Shown: piece by piece, positions 24,721 to 34,321 of the stretch
Numbering within the stretch: position 1 is the stretch's first letter
How the letters are laid out: each line of letters opens with the position of its first letter
Source of the DNA: Leifsonia sp. fls2-241-R2A-40a
Lineage (GTDB): Bacteria > Actinomycetota > Actinomycetes > Actinomycetales > Microbacteriaceae
Assembly (NCBI RefSeq): GCF_030209575.1
Contig: NZ_JARVRS010000001.1
Location: forward strand, 1,302,001 to 1,366,000
Length of the DNA stretch: 64,000 bases
Direction of reading: 5' to 3'
The notes under the pieces: generated by a model
Databases searched by the model: none
What the model was told of the DNA's origin: nothing
Seen by the model: the letters and a program-made list of their open reading frames with translations, nothing else
Made by a program: the position numbers and the translations under genes

Positions 24721-25461
24721 GTGGGCATTCTGGACAACTTCGAGCGGGGGCTCGAGCGTGCCGTCAACGGCGCGTTCGCGAAGACCTTCCGTTCCGGGCT
24801 GCAGCCGGTCGAGCTCACGAGCGCGCTCCGGAAGGAGCTCGACACCAAGGCGGCGGTTGTCGCGCGCGACCGCGTGCTCGCCCCGAACCGCTTCGTCCTC
24901 CGCATGGCGACCGCCGACTACACGCGCATGCGCTCCATGGGTGCGGCACTCACCGACGAGCTCATCGACTTCGTCCAGAAGCACGCCGCCGCGCAGCACT
25001 ACCAGTTCGCCGGCGGCATCTCGATCGATCTGGAGGAGAGCGCCGAGCTGTCCGTCGGGATGCTGGAGGTCGAGTCCGAGAACGTGAAGGGCGACGTCGC
25101 CTGGACCCCGGTTCTCGACATCAACGGAACGCACTACCCGCTCACCCACTCCCGCACCGTCGTCGGTCGCGGTGCGGACGCCGACATCACCGTCGACGAC
25201 ACCAGCATCTCGCGCCGCCACGTCATGATCACGTGGGACGGTCACCGCGCACAGGTCGAGGACCTCGGCTCCACGAACGGGTCGAAGATCGACGGTCAGC
25301 CGCTGCGGAAGGCGATCCTCGAGCCGGAGTCCGTCGTCACGCTGGGGCGGACGCGCATCGTCTTCCGGGTCCTCCCCCAGGCCGCTCCCTCCGCACCCCT
25401 CGGTCGGGTGGATGACGCCACTCGCCGCCACGACGCCGGCAACTTCTGGAGTCCTTCGTGA
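24721..25461 (+). CDS. fhaA: FhaA: DUF3662 and FHA domain protein
   Basis: A 246-residue phosphothreonine-reading protein of the cell-wall kinase network. The N-terminus (MGILDNFERGLERAVNGAFAKTFRSGLQPVEL) is the DUF3662 domain, and the C-terminal half is an FHA domain (VVGRGADADITVDDTSISRRHVMI...LGSTNGSKIDG). In mycobacteria FhaA binds phosphorylated MviN/MurJ and kinases; here the linker between domains is shorter than in M. tuberculosis. The GTG start has GGGAGA upstream. First gene of a seven-gene operon, coupled to fhaB by overlap. Confidence 0.95.
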   Translation: MGILDNFERGLERAVNGAFAKTFRSGLQPVELTSALRKELDTKAAVVARDRVLAPNRFVLRMATADYTRMRSMGAALTDELIDFVQKHAAAQHYQFAGGISIDLEESAELSVGMLEVESENVKGDVAWTPVLDINGTHYPLTHSRTVVGRGADADITVDDTSISRRHVMITWDGHRAQVEDLGSTNGSKIDGQPLRKAILEPESVVTLGRTRIVFRVLPQAAPSAPLGRVDDATRRHDAGNFWSPS

Positions 25462-26072
25462 ACCCCAGCGAGCTGACGCTGCTGGTGCTGCGGTTCGGCT
25501 TCCTCCTTCTTCTCTGGCTGTTCGTCTTCGGCATCGTCTACGCGCTCCGCACCGACCTGTTCGGCCAACGCGTGCGCAAGCTTCCCGAATCGCAGGCGGC
25601 CGCATCCCCCTTCCCCGGCGGCGCTGCGGCGAGCGCACCCGCCCCAGCCCCTGCACCGGCCCGCGCCGGTGTCGGTGTCGCGCCGGCCGGCCCGACCGAG
25701 CCGGTGATGAAGCCCGCTCCCGTGTCCAGCCTCCCTTCGGGCGCCAACCGCGCGGGCGGTCACACGAACGCGAGCGTGCAGAGCGCCCGGCGCCTGGTCA
25801 TCACCTCCGGACCGCGGGCCGGGACGGAGCTCCCCCTCGGCCGCGACCCGATCACCATCGGCCGCTCCGGCGAGTCCAACCTCGTCATCCGCGACGATTA
25901 CACCTCCACCCACCATGCCCGCCTGCTCCTCTGGAACGACGAGTGGATGATCCAGGATCTCGACTCCACGAACGGCACGTTCCTCGACGGCCGTCGCGTC
26001 ACCGTCCCGACCCAGGTTCCGCTCGACACGCCGATCAAGATCGGTACGACGACGTTCGAGCTGCGGCGGTAA
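25458..26072 (+). CDS. fhaB: FhaB/FipA: membrane FHA domain protein
   Basis: A 204-residue protein with one N-terminal membrane helix (about 6-29, LTLLVLRFGFLLLLWLFVFGIVY), a Pro/Ala-rich linker, and a C-terminal FHA domain (ITIGRSGESNLVIRDDYTSTHHARL...LDSTNGTFLDG). It docks phosphorylated partners such as division proteins at the membrane. The GTG start overlaps the fhaA stop (GTGA), and pstP follows after 3 bp. Gene order and domain layout match the mycobacterial locus. Confidence 0.95.
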   Translation: MNPSELTLLVLRFGFLLLLWLFVFGIVYALRTDLFGQRVRKLPESQAAASPFPGGAAASAPAPAPAPARAGVGVAPAGPTEPVMKPAPVSSLPSGANRAGGHTNASVQSARRLVITSGPRAGTELPLGRDPITIGRSGESNLVIRDDYTSTHHARLLLWNDEWMIQDLDSTNGTFLDGRRVTVPTQVPLDTPIKIGTTTFELRR

Positions 26073-26075
26073 GCG

Positions 26076-27326
26076 GTGGCGGCGAACAAGGCGGCGGCCG
26101 TCTCCCACGTCGGGAAGATCCGCTCCAACAACCAGGACTCCGGCTACGCGGGGCGCGACCTCTTCGTCGTGGCCGACGGGATGGGCGGCCACGCCGGCGG
26201 CGACGTCGCGTCCGCGATCGCGGTCACCCGCATCCGGGAGGCCGACCGTCCCTACGAGTCCGCCGCTGAGGCCGAGTTCGCCCTGCAGTCCGCGCTCATC
26301 GCGGCGAACTCCCTACTGGCCGAGACGGTGTTCGAGCACCCCGAGCTGACCGGAATGGGCACAACGGTCAGTGCGATGGCCCGCGTCGGTGACCAGTTCG
26401 CGTTCGCGCACATCGGCGACTCCCGCATCTATCTGTACCGGGACGGCGAGGTCAAGCAGGTCACCACCGACCACACCTTCGTGCAGCGCCTCGTCGACAG
26501 CGGGCGCATCACCGAGGAGGAGGCGATGGTCCACCCCCGCCGCTCGGTGCTGATGCGCGTTCTCGGTGATGTGGATGCGTCCCCCGAGATCGACACCTGG
26601 ACACTGGACACGCGCCCCGGCGACCGCTGGTTGATCTGCTCGGACGGCCTCAGCGGTGTGGTGAAGCACGACGATCTGGTGGCGGCGCTCGCATCCAAGG
26701 ACGGTCCGAAGCAGGTCGCCGACCGGCTCCTCAAGCACAGTCTCGACGCCGGGGCACCGGACAACGTCACCGTCGTCATCGTCGACATCGCGGACACCGC
26801 TCGCGGCGACGTGCTGAAGGATCCGATCACCGTCGGATCCGCGGCGTCGCCCCTGCAGTTCGGCTCGGAGCCCAAGCCCACCACCCGTGCGGCGCGGCTT
26901 CCCGGACTGCGGTTGCACCCGATCCGCCCGGCCACCGGTCCCACCCACTTCGAGCCGCAGTCGGAGGACTACCTCGACGAGCTGATCGAGGAGGATGCCC
27001 GCCGCGTCCGGCGCCGGCGCCTCACCTGGATGATCGGCCTCATCCTGCTGGTGGTCGGGATCGTGCTCGCCATCTTCTTCGGCTACCAGTGGACCCAGTC
27101 CCGGTTCTACGTCGGAATGTCGCCCAGCGGCAACGTCGCCATCTACCAGGGCGTCCAGCAGGGAGTCGGACCGATCAGCCTGTCGCACCTGTACGAGGAG
27201 TCGGGAGTGAAGGTGGACGACCTCCCCGCCTACGACAAGCAGCAGGTGGAGCAGACCATCAACGCCGACAACCTTCAGGCGGCCCAGACGATCGTGGAGC
27301 AGTTGAGTGACGTCGGCGGACAGTAG
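26076..27326 (+). CDS. pstP: PP2C-family Ser/Thr phosphatase PstP
   Basis: Dephosphorylates PknA, PknB and their targets. The 416 residues have a cytosolic PP2C domain (about 1-235) with metal-site motifs VADGMGGHAGG, HIGDSRIY and APDNVTVVIVD. A membrane helix follows (about 314-336, TWMIGLILLVVGIVLAIFFGY), then an external region of about 75 residues. The linker from about 236 to 310 is Pro-rich. Its GTG start is 3 bp after fhaB, and its end overlaps rodA by 20 bp. Confidence 0.95.
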   Translation: MAANKAAAVSHVGKIRSNNQDSGYAGRDLFVVADGMGGHAGGDVASAIAVTRIREADRPYESAAEAEFALQSALIAANSLLAETVFEHPELTGMGTTVSAMARVGDQFAFAHIGDSRIYLYRDGEVKQVTTDHTFVQRLVDSGRITEEEAMVHPRRSVLMRVLGDVDASPEIDTWTLDTRPGDRWLICSDGLSGVVKHDDLVAALASKDGPKQVADRLLKHSLDAGAPDNVTVVIVDIADTARGDVLKDPITVGSAASPLQFGSEPKPTTRAARLPGLRLHPIRPATGPTHFEPQSEDYLDELIEEDARRVRRRRLTWMIGLILLVVGIVLAIFFGYQWTQSRFYVGMSPSGNVAIYQGVQQGVGPISLSHLYEESGVKVDDLPAYDKQQVEQTINADNLQAAQTIVEQLSDVGGQ

Positions 27327-28716
27327 AACCGCCGCGCGCGCGCAGGCCAAGCCGGTCCGGAACACCACCGGGCCGGTGAAAAGGTTGCGCCTGCCCGCCA
27401 AGCTGCGCAATCTGGAGCTCTTCCTGCTGGTGATCGCGTGCGCCATCAACGCGTCGGCCGTCGTGCTCGTGCAGCTCGGCGCGGAGGGTCACGTCGACCT
27501 CACACTGGTCTACCTCGGCGCCGGCCTGTCCGCACTCGTCGTGGGCATGCACATCGCCCTGCGCTTCGTCGCGCCGCAGGCGGATCCGTTCCTGCTCCCG
27601 ATCGCAACGGTGCTGACCGGCATCGGCATCGCCGAGATCTACCGCATCGACATCCACTACAAGGACGCCGGCTGGGACAGCGCCGGCGTCAAGCAGATCG
27701 TCTGGAGCGCCATCGCGATCATCTGCGCGATCCTGGTCGTGGTGCTCATCCGCAACCACCGCATCCTGCAGCGCTACACCTATCTCTTCGGCTTCGCCGC
27801 GCTGGTCCTCCTGCTGCTGCCTATGCTGCCCGGCATCGGCAAGGAGATCTACGGCGCTCGGGTGTGGATCGGGATCGGCCCGTTCAGCTTCCAGCCGGGC
27901 GAGATCGCGAAACTCTGCCTCGCGATCTTCTTCGCCGGCTATCTGGTGCAGGCGCGCGACTCGCTCTCGATGGTCGGCAAGAAGTTCCTCGGGATGCGGT
28001 TCCCGCGCGCGCGCGACCTCGGCCCCATCCTCATCGTCTGGCTGATGTCCATGGCGGTCATCGTCTTCCAGCGCGACCTCGGCACCGGTCTGCTGATCTT
28101 CGGTCTCTTCCTCGTCATGCTGTACGTCGCCACCTCGCGGATCAGCTGGGTCATCCTCGGCCTCCTGCTGATCGTCGGCGGCGCCGTGGTGGCGAGCCAG
28201 GTGCTCCCGTACGTGCACGACCGTTTCGCGAACTGGCTGAGCCCGTTCTCGCAGAGCGTCTACGACGCGCAGGGCGGCAGCTTCCAGCTGGTCCAAGGCC
28301 TGTTCGGCCTCGCGCACGGCGGGCTGATCGGCACGGGACTCGGCCAGGGCCAGCCGTGGATCACGCCGGTTTCGCAGAGCGACTACATCATCGCCAGTCT
28401 CGGAGAGGAGCTCGGCCTCGCGGGCCTCTTCGCCGTGTTCGCGCTCTACATCGTGTTCGTCGCCCGCGGCCTCCGCATCGGCTTCGCCGGTCAGGACGAC
28501 TTCGGCAAGCTGCTCGCGGTCGGCCTGTCGTTCACCGTCGCCCTGCAGTGCTTCATCGTCATCGGCGGCGTCACCCGCGTCATCCCGCTCACGGGCCTCA
28601 CCACCCCGTTCCTGGCGGCAGGCGGGTCGTCGCTCGTCGCCAACTGGATCATCGTGGCGCTGCTGCTGCGGCTGTCGGACACCGTCCGAAACCAACCCCG
28701 TCTGGTGGTGAGCTGA
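27307..28716 (+). CDS. rodA: RodA/FtsW-type SEDS peptidoglycan glycosyltransferase
   Basis: Polytopic membrane protein, 469 residues, with about 12 hydrophobic segments. It polymerises lipid II glycan chains with a partner class B penicillin-binding protein, here encoded immediately downstream. Family motifs: YGARVWIGIGPFSFQPGEIAKL, FQRDLGTGLLIFG, and GLIGTGLGQGQPW...SDYIIASLGEELGL. The first 45 residues form a charged cytosolic extension. The GTG start lies within the pstP 3' end (20-bp overlap). FtsW is the alternative name, but context with pbpA favours RodA. Confidence 0.94.
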   Translation: MTSADSRTAARAQAKPVRNTTGPVKRLRLPAKLRNLELFLLVIACAINASAVVLVQLGAEGHVDLTLVYLGAGLSALVVGMHIALRFVAPQADPFLLPIATVLTGIGIAEIYRIDIHYKDAGWDSAGVKQIVWSAIAIICAILVVVLIRNHRILQRYTYLFGFAALVLLLLPMLPGIGKEIYGARVWIGIGPFSFQPGEIAKLCLAIFFAGYLVQARDSLSMVGKKFLGMRFPRARDLGPILIVWLMSMAVIVFQRDLGTGLLIFGLFLVMLYVATSRISWVILGLLLIVGGAVVASQVLPYVHDRFANWLSPFSQSVYDAQGGSFQLVQGLFGLAHGGLIGTGLGQGQPWITPVSQSDYIIASLGEELGLAGLFAVFALYIVFVARGLRIGFAGQDDFGKLLAVGLSFTVALQCFIVIGGVTRVIPLTGLTTPFLAAGGSSLVANWIIVALLLRLSDTVRNQPRLVVS

Positions 28717-28717
28717 G

Positions 28718-30172
28718 ATGAATCGCGAGATCAAACGGGTGAGCCTGATCGTGCTCGCCATGTTCGTGGCCCTGCTGGTGTCCACCACGATCCTTCAGGT
28801 CTTCCAGGCGGACGCGCTCGGCGCGGACGCCCGCAACACCCGCGCGCTGAACGACAGCTACCAGGCGCAGCGCGGCGCGATCCTCGTCGGAGGACAGCCG
28901 GTCGCTCAGTCCGTCCCGTCGAACGACGTCTACAAGTGGCAGCGCGTCTACAGCAACGGCCCGCTCTACTCGGCGGTCACCGGGTTCTTCCCGATCAACG
29001 GCGAACCGACCGGCCTCGAGGGCGCGCTCAACGCCAAGCTCAGCGGGTCGGCGAACTCCCAGTTCTTCGACCGCATCAACGCCATCCTCACCGGCAAGAG
29101 CCCGCAGGGCGCCACCGTCGAGACGACGATCGATCCGGTCGCGCAGCAGGCGGCGTGGGATGCGCTCGGCGACTACCAGGGGGCGGTCGTCCTCCTGCAG
29201 CCCAAGACCGGGAAGATCCTGGCGATGGTCTCGAAGCCGTCCTACGACCCCAACTCGCTCGCCGGGCACGACGGCAAGGCCGTCAACGCGACCTACGACC
29301 AGCTGCTCGCCGCTCCGGGTGACCCGCTCGTCAACCGCACCATCGGCGGCAACCTCAACCCGCCCGGGTCGACGTTCAAGCCGGTGATGAGCGCCTCCGC
29401 CTTCGGGACCGGGCAGTACACGAAGGACAGCCAGCTCCCCAACCCGGCATCGCTCCCGCTGCCGGGCTCCGGAACCGTCGTGAAGAACGACTCCCTGACG
29501 ACCTGCGGCCCCGGTGCGACCGTGTCCATCGCGACCGCGCAGATCCTGTCGTGCAACATCCCGTTCGCCGAGCTCGGGATGCAGTTGAAGCCGCAGGTGA
29601 TCAAGGACCAGGCCGACAAGTTCGGATTCAACCAGTCGCTGAGCATCCCGACCCCGGTCGAGAAGAGCGTCTACCCCCTCTACACCGACGCCGCAGAGCG
29701 CGCGCTCGGGTCGTTCGGGCAGATGGACGACCGCGCGACCCCGCTGCAGATGGCGATGGTGTCGTCCGCGATCGCGAATGGCGGCACGCTCATGGCCCCG
29801 AACCTGGTCGACTCGATCCGGTCCGCGGATCTGCAGACCGTGGAGAGCTTCCAGGCCAAGGAATTCTCGCGGCCGCTGAGCCAGGCCAACGCCGACACCG
29901 TCAAGCAGATGATGGTCGACGGCGTCGATCACGGCGTTGCGAGCAATGCAAGAATAGGTGGGGTTCAGGTCGGCGGTAAGACGGGCACGGCGCAGAACGG
30001 GGAGGGCGATCCCTACACGCTGTGGTTCACCGGTTTCGCGCCGGCGAACGACCCGGAGTTCGCTGTGGCTGTAGTTGTCGAAAATGGCGGTGGACAGGGT
30101 CAGAGCGGCTCGGGTAACTCCATCGCCGCTCCGATCGCGAGGAAAGTACTAGAGGCGGTGCTGAATAAATGA
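28718..30172 (+). CDS. pbpA: PbpA: class B penicillin-binding protein (transpeptidase)
   Basis: Cross-links peptidoglycan with RodA. The 484 residues start with a membrane anchor (about 8-28), then a non-catalytic dimerisation domain, then the transpeptidase domain. The catalytic motifs are complete: SxxK as STFK (in PPGSTFKPVM), SxN as SCN (LSCNIPF) and KTG (GGKTGTAQN). The length and start (MNREIKRVSLIVLAMF) match actinobacterial PbpA. It starts 1 bp after rodA, and its stop overlaps the pknA start (ATGA). Confidence 0.95.
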   Translation: MNREIKRVSLIVLAMFVALLVSTTILQVFQADALGADARNTRALNDSYQAQRGAILVGGQPVAQSVPSNDVYKWQRVYSNGPLYSAVTGFFPINGEPTGLEGALNAKLSGSANSQFFDRINAILTGKSPQGATVETTIDPVAQQAAWDALGDYQGAVVLLQPKTGKILAMVSKPSYDPNSLAGHDGKAVNATYDQLLAAPGDPLVNRTIGGNLNPPGSTFKPVMSASAFGTGQYTKDSQLPNPASLPLPGSGTVVKNDSLTTCGPGATVSIATAQILSCNIPFAELGMQLKPQVIKDQADKFGFNQSLSIPTPVEKSVYPLYTDAAERALGSFGQMDDRATPLQMAMVSSAIANGGTLMAPNLVDSIRSADLQTVESFQAKEFSRPLSQANADTVKQMMVDGVDHGVASNARIGGVQVGGKTGTAQNGEGDPYTLWFTGFAPANDPEFAVAVVVENGGGQGQSGSGNSIAAPIARKVLEAVLNK

Positions 30173-31887
30173 GACCCACAGCAGGGCTCACCTTCGGGGG
30201 ACGTTACGAGCTGCAGTCGCGGATCGCGATCGGCGGGATGGGCGAGGTGTGGCAGGCCACTGACCTCGTCATCGGCCGCACCGTCGCCATCAAGATCCTG
30301 AAGGACGAGTACCTCGGCGACCCCGGCTTCCTCGAGCGCTTCCGTGCCGAGGCCCGCCACGCCGCTCTCGTGAACCACGAAGGCATCGCGAACGTCTACG
30401 ACTACGGCGAAGAGGATGGCAGCGCCTACCTGGTGATGGAGCTGGTGCCCGGTGAGGCCCTGTCCACCATCCTGGAGCGGGAGCACGTCCTCAGCACCGA
30501 CCGGACGCTCGACATCGTCGCCCAGACCGCCGCCGCGCTGCACGCCGCGCACGCCGCCGGTCTCGTGCACCGCGACATCAAGCCGGGCAACCTGCTCATC
30601 ACGCCGGACGGCCGCGTCAAGATCACCGACTTCGGCATCGCACGTATCGCCGACCAGGTGCCGCTGACCGCGACCGGCCAGGTCATGGGCACGGTCCAGT
30701 ACCTGTCCCCGGAGCAGGCCTCGGGCCACCCGGCTTCGCCGACCACCGACATCTACTCCCTCGGCATCGTCGCGTACGAGTGCCTGGCCGGCCGTCGCCC
30801 GTTCACGGGCGAGTCGCAGGTCGCGATCGCCATGGCGCAGATCAACGAGGCTCCGCCCGAGCTGCCGGCCACGGTCGCCGAGCCGGTGCGCAACCTCGTG
30901 TTCGCGTGCATCGCCAAGAACCCGGCCGACCGTCCGGCCTCCGCTGCCCACCTGGCTCGGGCTGCCCAGGCGCTGCGCCGTGGCGACATCCGTGCCGCGG
31001 CCGCGGCCGTGCCCGCGATCCTCGGTGGTGCGGCAGCGACCGACGCGTCCACCGTCCTGATGCAGTCCCCTGCCGCGGCCCCGACCCAGGCGACCACCGT
31101 GCTTCCCGCCACGGCCGTCGCCCCCGTCGTCGCCGACGAGGCCGTCGAGCCGGTGGAGGAGCGCAAGCGCAGCCGCTGGACGTGGCCGCTCATCGCCCTT
31201 ATCGCCCTGCTCGCGCTCGTGCTTATCGGCACGATCATCACGCTGGTCGCGCAGCCCAAGGCAGCACCCACACCGACTCCGTCGGTCACCCAGACCCAGT
31301 CGTCCCCGTCTGCCAGCCCGACGCCGTCACCGACGCCGACGAGCAACACCGTGCAGATCACCGAGAGCGACTACCTGGGGCTCACCGCCGACCAGGCTCG
31401 CGACAAGCTCCAGCAGGTCGGGATGGTGGCCGACGTCTCCCAGGGAAACGCCGCGACGACCGCTGACCAGGCCAACAAGGTCTACTCCGTCAACCCGACC
31501 GGTCCCGTCCCCAAGGGCTCGACGATCACGGTCAAGGTCTACGGTCCGGTCGCGCCGATCCCGACGCCCACGGACACCGTCTCCGCTACGCCGGCTTCCG
31601 GTCAGGGGACGCCGAACTCCCAGATCAGCGTCAGCTTCGGTTCCGCGACGTGCCCGGCCGGTCAGAACCTCGTCGGTCGCCGCCTGTACGTCAATGGACA
31701 GCCGCAGACCCCGGTGAACGACACCAAGATGGTCTGGTCGCCCAGCGCCGCCGGCACGTATCAGCTGACCTACACGATCTTCTGCGGTGAGTCCGTGGAG
31801 TCCGGCCAGTCCCCCGCCGCCCCGTACGAGGTCGTGTCCTCGACGTCGACCCCGGCGCCCGGCAACGGCGGCAAGGGCAACGGCTGA
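30169..31887 (+). CDS. pknA: PknA-like Ser/Thr kinase with an unusual external region
   Basis: Membrane eukaryotic-type kinase, 572 residues. The kinase domain (about 12-270) has GGMGEVW, AIKIL, HRDIKPGNLL, DFGIAR and SPEQ. After a juxtamembrane linker a membrane helix (about 338-361) is followed by a Thr/Ser/Pro-rich stalk, one PASTA-like repeat (YLGLTADQARDKLQQVGM...VNPTGPVPKGSTITVKVYG) and a final domain of about 90 residues with two cysteines (CPAGQ and IFCG). PknA of M. tuberculosis has no PASTA unit, so this external part is richer than the best-known version. ATG overlaps the pbpA stop. Confidence 0.92.
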   Translation: MRPTAGLTFGGRYELQSRIAIGGMGEVWQATDLVIGRTVAIKILKDEYLGDPGFLERFRAEARHAALVNHEGIANVYDYGEEDGSAYLVMELVPGEALSTILEREHVLSTDRTLDIVAQTAAALHAAHAAGLVHRDIKPGNLLITPDGRVKITDFGIARIADQVPLTATGQVMGTVQYLSPEQASGHPASPTTDIYSLGIVAYECLAGRRPFTGESQVAIAMAQINEAPPELPATVAEPVRNLVFACIAKNPADRPASAAHLARAAQALRRGDIRAAAAAVPAILGGAAATDASTVLMQSPAAAPTQATTVLPATAVAPVVADEAVEPVEERKRSRWTWPLIALIALLALVLIGTIITLVAQPKAAPTPTPSVTQTQSSPSASPTPSPTPTSNTVQITESDYLGLTADQARDKLQQVGMVADVSQGNAATTADQANKVYSVNPTGPVPKGSTITVKVYGPVAPIPTPTDTVSATPASGQGTPNSQISVSFGSATCPAGQNLVGRRLYVNGQPQTPVNDTKMVWSPSAAGTYQLTYTIFCGESVESGQSPAAPYEVVSSTSTPAPGNGGKGNG

Positions 31888-31928
31888 GTCCAGGGGACGT
31901 GCTCGGGGAGATACCAGAAACGCCCCGC

Positions 31929-31934
31929 TACACT
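31929..31934 (+). promoter_or_regulatory. Possible internal promoter of pknB (-10 box)
   Basis: TACACT lies in the 78-bp gap between pknA and pknB, 31 bp before the TTG start; an AGAAGGAGT ribosome site follows. A -35 box is weak. This would allow pknB to be made apart from the upstream operon. Confidence 0.4.
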
Positions 31935-31965
31935 AGCCGGAGTCAGCACCCAGAAGGAGTCCGCA

Positions 31966-33660
31966 TTGAGCCCAGATAGCCGCCTGCTCGCAGGCCGATA
32001 TCAGGTGGGCGAACTCATCGGTCGCGGCGGCATGTCCGACGTTCACCGCGGCACGGACACCCGTCTGGGCCGCACGGTGGCCATCAAGCTTTTGAAGCCG
32101 TCGCTGGCCACCGACCCCGCGTTCCGCACCCGTTTCCGCCAGGAGGCGCAGGCCGCCGCCCGCATGACCCACCCCACGATCGTCCGCGTCTTCGACGCCG
32201 GCGAAGAGACGGTGCGCGAGCCGAACGGGCACGAGGCGCAGCTGCCCTTCATCGTCATGGAGCTCGTCGACGGCGTCCTCCTGAAGGACCTCATCAAGAA
32301 GGGCCCTCTCGAGGTTCCCGAGGCCGTCCGCATCACCGAGGGCATCCTGACGGCTCTCGAGTACTCGCACCGCGCGGGCGTCGTGCACCGCGACATCAAG
32401 CCGGGCAACGTGATGATCACCAAGGCCGGCCAGGTCAAGGTGATGGACTTCGGGATCGCCCGTGCGATCAGCGACTCCTCGGCGACGGTCGCACAGACCA
32501 CCGCGGTGCTCGGCACCGCCAGCTACTTCTCGCCCGAGCAGGCGAAGGGCGAGTCCGTCGACGCCCGTACCGACCTCTACTCGACCGGTGTCGTCCTCTT
32601 CGAGATGCTGACGGGACGCCCGCCGTTCCGCGGCGACACCCCGGTCGCGATCGCCTACCAGCACGTCAGCGAGACGGCCGTCGCGCCGAGCACCGTCAAC
32701 CCGAAGGTCTCGCCGGCGATGGATGTCGTGGTCGCCCGGGCGATGACGAAGGACCGCTTCGAGCGTTACCAGACCGTCGCCGAGTTCCGTGCGGACCTCG
32801 AGCAGGCCGCGGCGGGCCGTGTCCCCAAGCGCAAGCACGAGGACGAGTTCGCCGAGACGCTCTTCGGCGCTCCGCCCAGCGCGGTCTCCGGACCGGAGGC
32901 GGCGTTCCGCCAGCTGGCCGAAGACCAGACCATGACGCGCACGCAGCGCCGCCCACCGGTGATCTGGATCTGGGCGGGCATCGCCATCATGGCCGTCGTG
33001 ATCGTCGCCGTGCTGGCGTGGGTGCTCCGCCTCGCGCCCAGCACCACCATGCCCGACTCGTCGCGCAAGGTACCCAACCTCTCGGGGCAGGTCCTCGAGA
33101 AGGCGACCACGCAGCTCGACGACATGAAGCTGAAGTGGGTGCAGACGACCGAGTCCAGCCCCACCTATGCCGAAGGTCAGGTGATCCGCACCGACCCCGG
33201 CGCCGGCATCGTCGTCGCCACGGGCGACACGATCACGCTCTACGTCTCCACCGGCAAGAAGACCGTCTCGGTCCCCGACGTCCACAACCAGACCGTGGAT
33301 GCGGCGACCCAAGCGCTGCAGCAGGCCGGTCTCACCGTGGGTCCGACCACCTCCGAGAACTCTCCGAGCGTTCCGGCGAACGTGGTCATCTCCACCGACC
33401 CGGGCGCGAACACGTCCGCGCATGAGGGCGATGCCATCGGACTCCACGTCTCCAGCGGCAAGGTGACTCTCACCGACCTCACGGGGCAGACCATCCAAGC
33501 GGCGACGGGAATCCTGTCCCAGCTGGGGCTGACCGGCAACCCGAAGCCCGACCCCACCTGCCCCCAGGACAAGGGCGCGACCATGGTACACACCCAGTCG
33601 GTGGCGCCGGGCGATGTCCCTCAGGGGTCGACGGTCGATCTGACCTACTGCTCGGGCTGA
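31966..33660 (+). CDS. pknB: PknB-like Ser/Thr kinase with three PASTA repeats
   Basis: Master kinase for cell-wall growth, 564 residues. Kinase domain (about 9-270): GRGGMSDVHRG, AIKLL, HRDIKPGNVMI, MDFGIAR, and activation-loop Thr residues near AQTTAVLGTA. One membrane helix (about 328-349) leads to three PASTA repeats that sense peptidoglycan fragments; M. tuberculosis PknB has four. The last repeat contains two cysteines (PTCPQ and TYCSG) that could form a disulphide. The start is TTG with AGAAGGAG in front; no ATG or GTG fits the family start better. Last gene of the fhaA operon, convergent with pabA. Confidence 0.95.
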   Translation: MSPDSRLLAGRYQVGELIGRGGMSDVHRGTDTRLGRTVAIKLLKPSLATDPAFRTRFRQEAQAAARMTHPTIVRVFDAGEETVREPNGHEAQLPFIVMELVDGVLLKDLIKKGPLEVPEAVRITEGILTALEYSHRAGVVHRDIKPGNVMITKAGQVKVMDFGIARAISDSSATVAQTTAVLGTASYFSPEQAKGESVDARTDLYSTGVVLFEMLTGRPPFRGDTPVAIAYQHVSETAVAPSTVNPKVSPAMDVVVARAMTKDRFERYQTVAEFRADLEQAAAGRVPKRKHEDEFAETLFGAPPSAVSGPEAAFRQLAEDQTMTRTQRRPPVIWIWAGIAIMAVVIVAVLAWVLRLAPSTTMPDSSRKVPNLSGQVLEKATTQLDDMKLKWVQTTESSPTYAEGQVIRTDPGAGIVVATGDTITLYVSTGKKTVSVPDVHNQTVDAATQALQQAGLTVGPTTSENSPSVPANVVISTDPGANTSAHEGDAIGLHVSSGKVTLTDLTGQTIQAATGILSQLGLTGNPKPDPTCPQDKGATMVHTQSVAPGDVPQGSTVDLTYCSG

Positions 33661-33682
33661 GCGACCGGGCGGGCCCGACGGA

Positions 33683-34321
33683 TCAGCCCAGCTTGACCAG
33701 CGGGTTCAGAGCGCGGGCGGCTTCGCCCGCTCCCGGCAGGCCTGCGACCTCGAGCCAGTTGCCGAGCATCCGGTAGCCGCCCTCGGTCAGCACGGACTCG
33801 GGGTGGAACTGCACGCCGTAGATGGGCGCCTCGCGGTGCTGCAGCGCCATGATGACGCCGCCCGCCGTGCGTGCCGTCACGTCGAGGTCCTGGGGCAGAG
33901 TGCCGTCGACCACCGCGAGCGAGTGGTAGCGGGTCGCTGTGAACGGCTGTGCGACGCCGTCGAAGAGCACGCTGCCGTCGTGCGTGACCTGCGACGTCTT
34001 GCCGTGCATCAGTTCTTCCGCGTTGGTCACGACACCGCCGAAGGCCTCCGCGATGGCCTGATGACCGAGGCAGACGCCGAGGAGCGGCTGCCCGGTCCGG
34101 AGAGCCTCCTCGACGACGGGGATCGACACGCCCGCATCGGCCGGCTTGCCGGGCCCGGGAGACACGAGCACGGCGTCGTACTCCGCGAGCTTCGCGGGAA
34201 GGTCGGCTGCGGTGACGTCGTCGTTGCGCACGACCTCGGTCTCTGCGCCGAGCTCGCGCAAGTAGCCGTTCAGCGTGTAAACGAAGCTGTCGTAATTGTC
34301 GATGACGAGGACGCGAGTCAC
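33683..34321 (-). CDS. pabA: Glutamine amidotransferase component (PabA/TrpG)
   Basis: Class I glutamine amidotransferase, 212 residues. It supplies ammonia to aminodeoxychorismate or anthranilate synthase. Motifs: start RVLVIDNYDSFVYTL, oxyanion SPGPGKP, nucleophile Cys in GVCLGHQAI, and the His/Glu pair in GVQFHPESVLTEGG. Partner synthase genes are not nearby; the same isolated position next to pknB is seen in M. tuberculosis (trpG). GTG 34321 is the start; its GTGA overlaps the stop of a tiny membrane protein gene upstream. Confidence 0.93.
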   Translation of the reverse strand: MTRVLVIDNYDSFVYTLNGYLRELGAETEVVRNDDVTAADLPAKLAEYDAVLVSPGPGKPADAGVSIPVVEEALRTGQPLLGVCLGHQAIAEAFGGVVTNAEELMHGKTSQVTHDGSVLFDGVAQPFTATRYHSLAVVDGTLPQDLDVTARTAGGVIMALQHREAPIYGVQFHPESVLTEGGYRMLGNWLEVAGLPGAGEAARALNPLVKLG

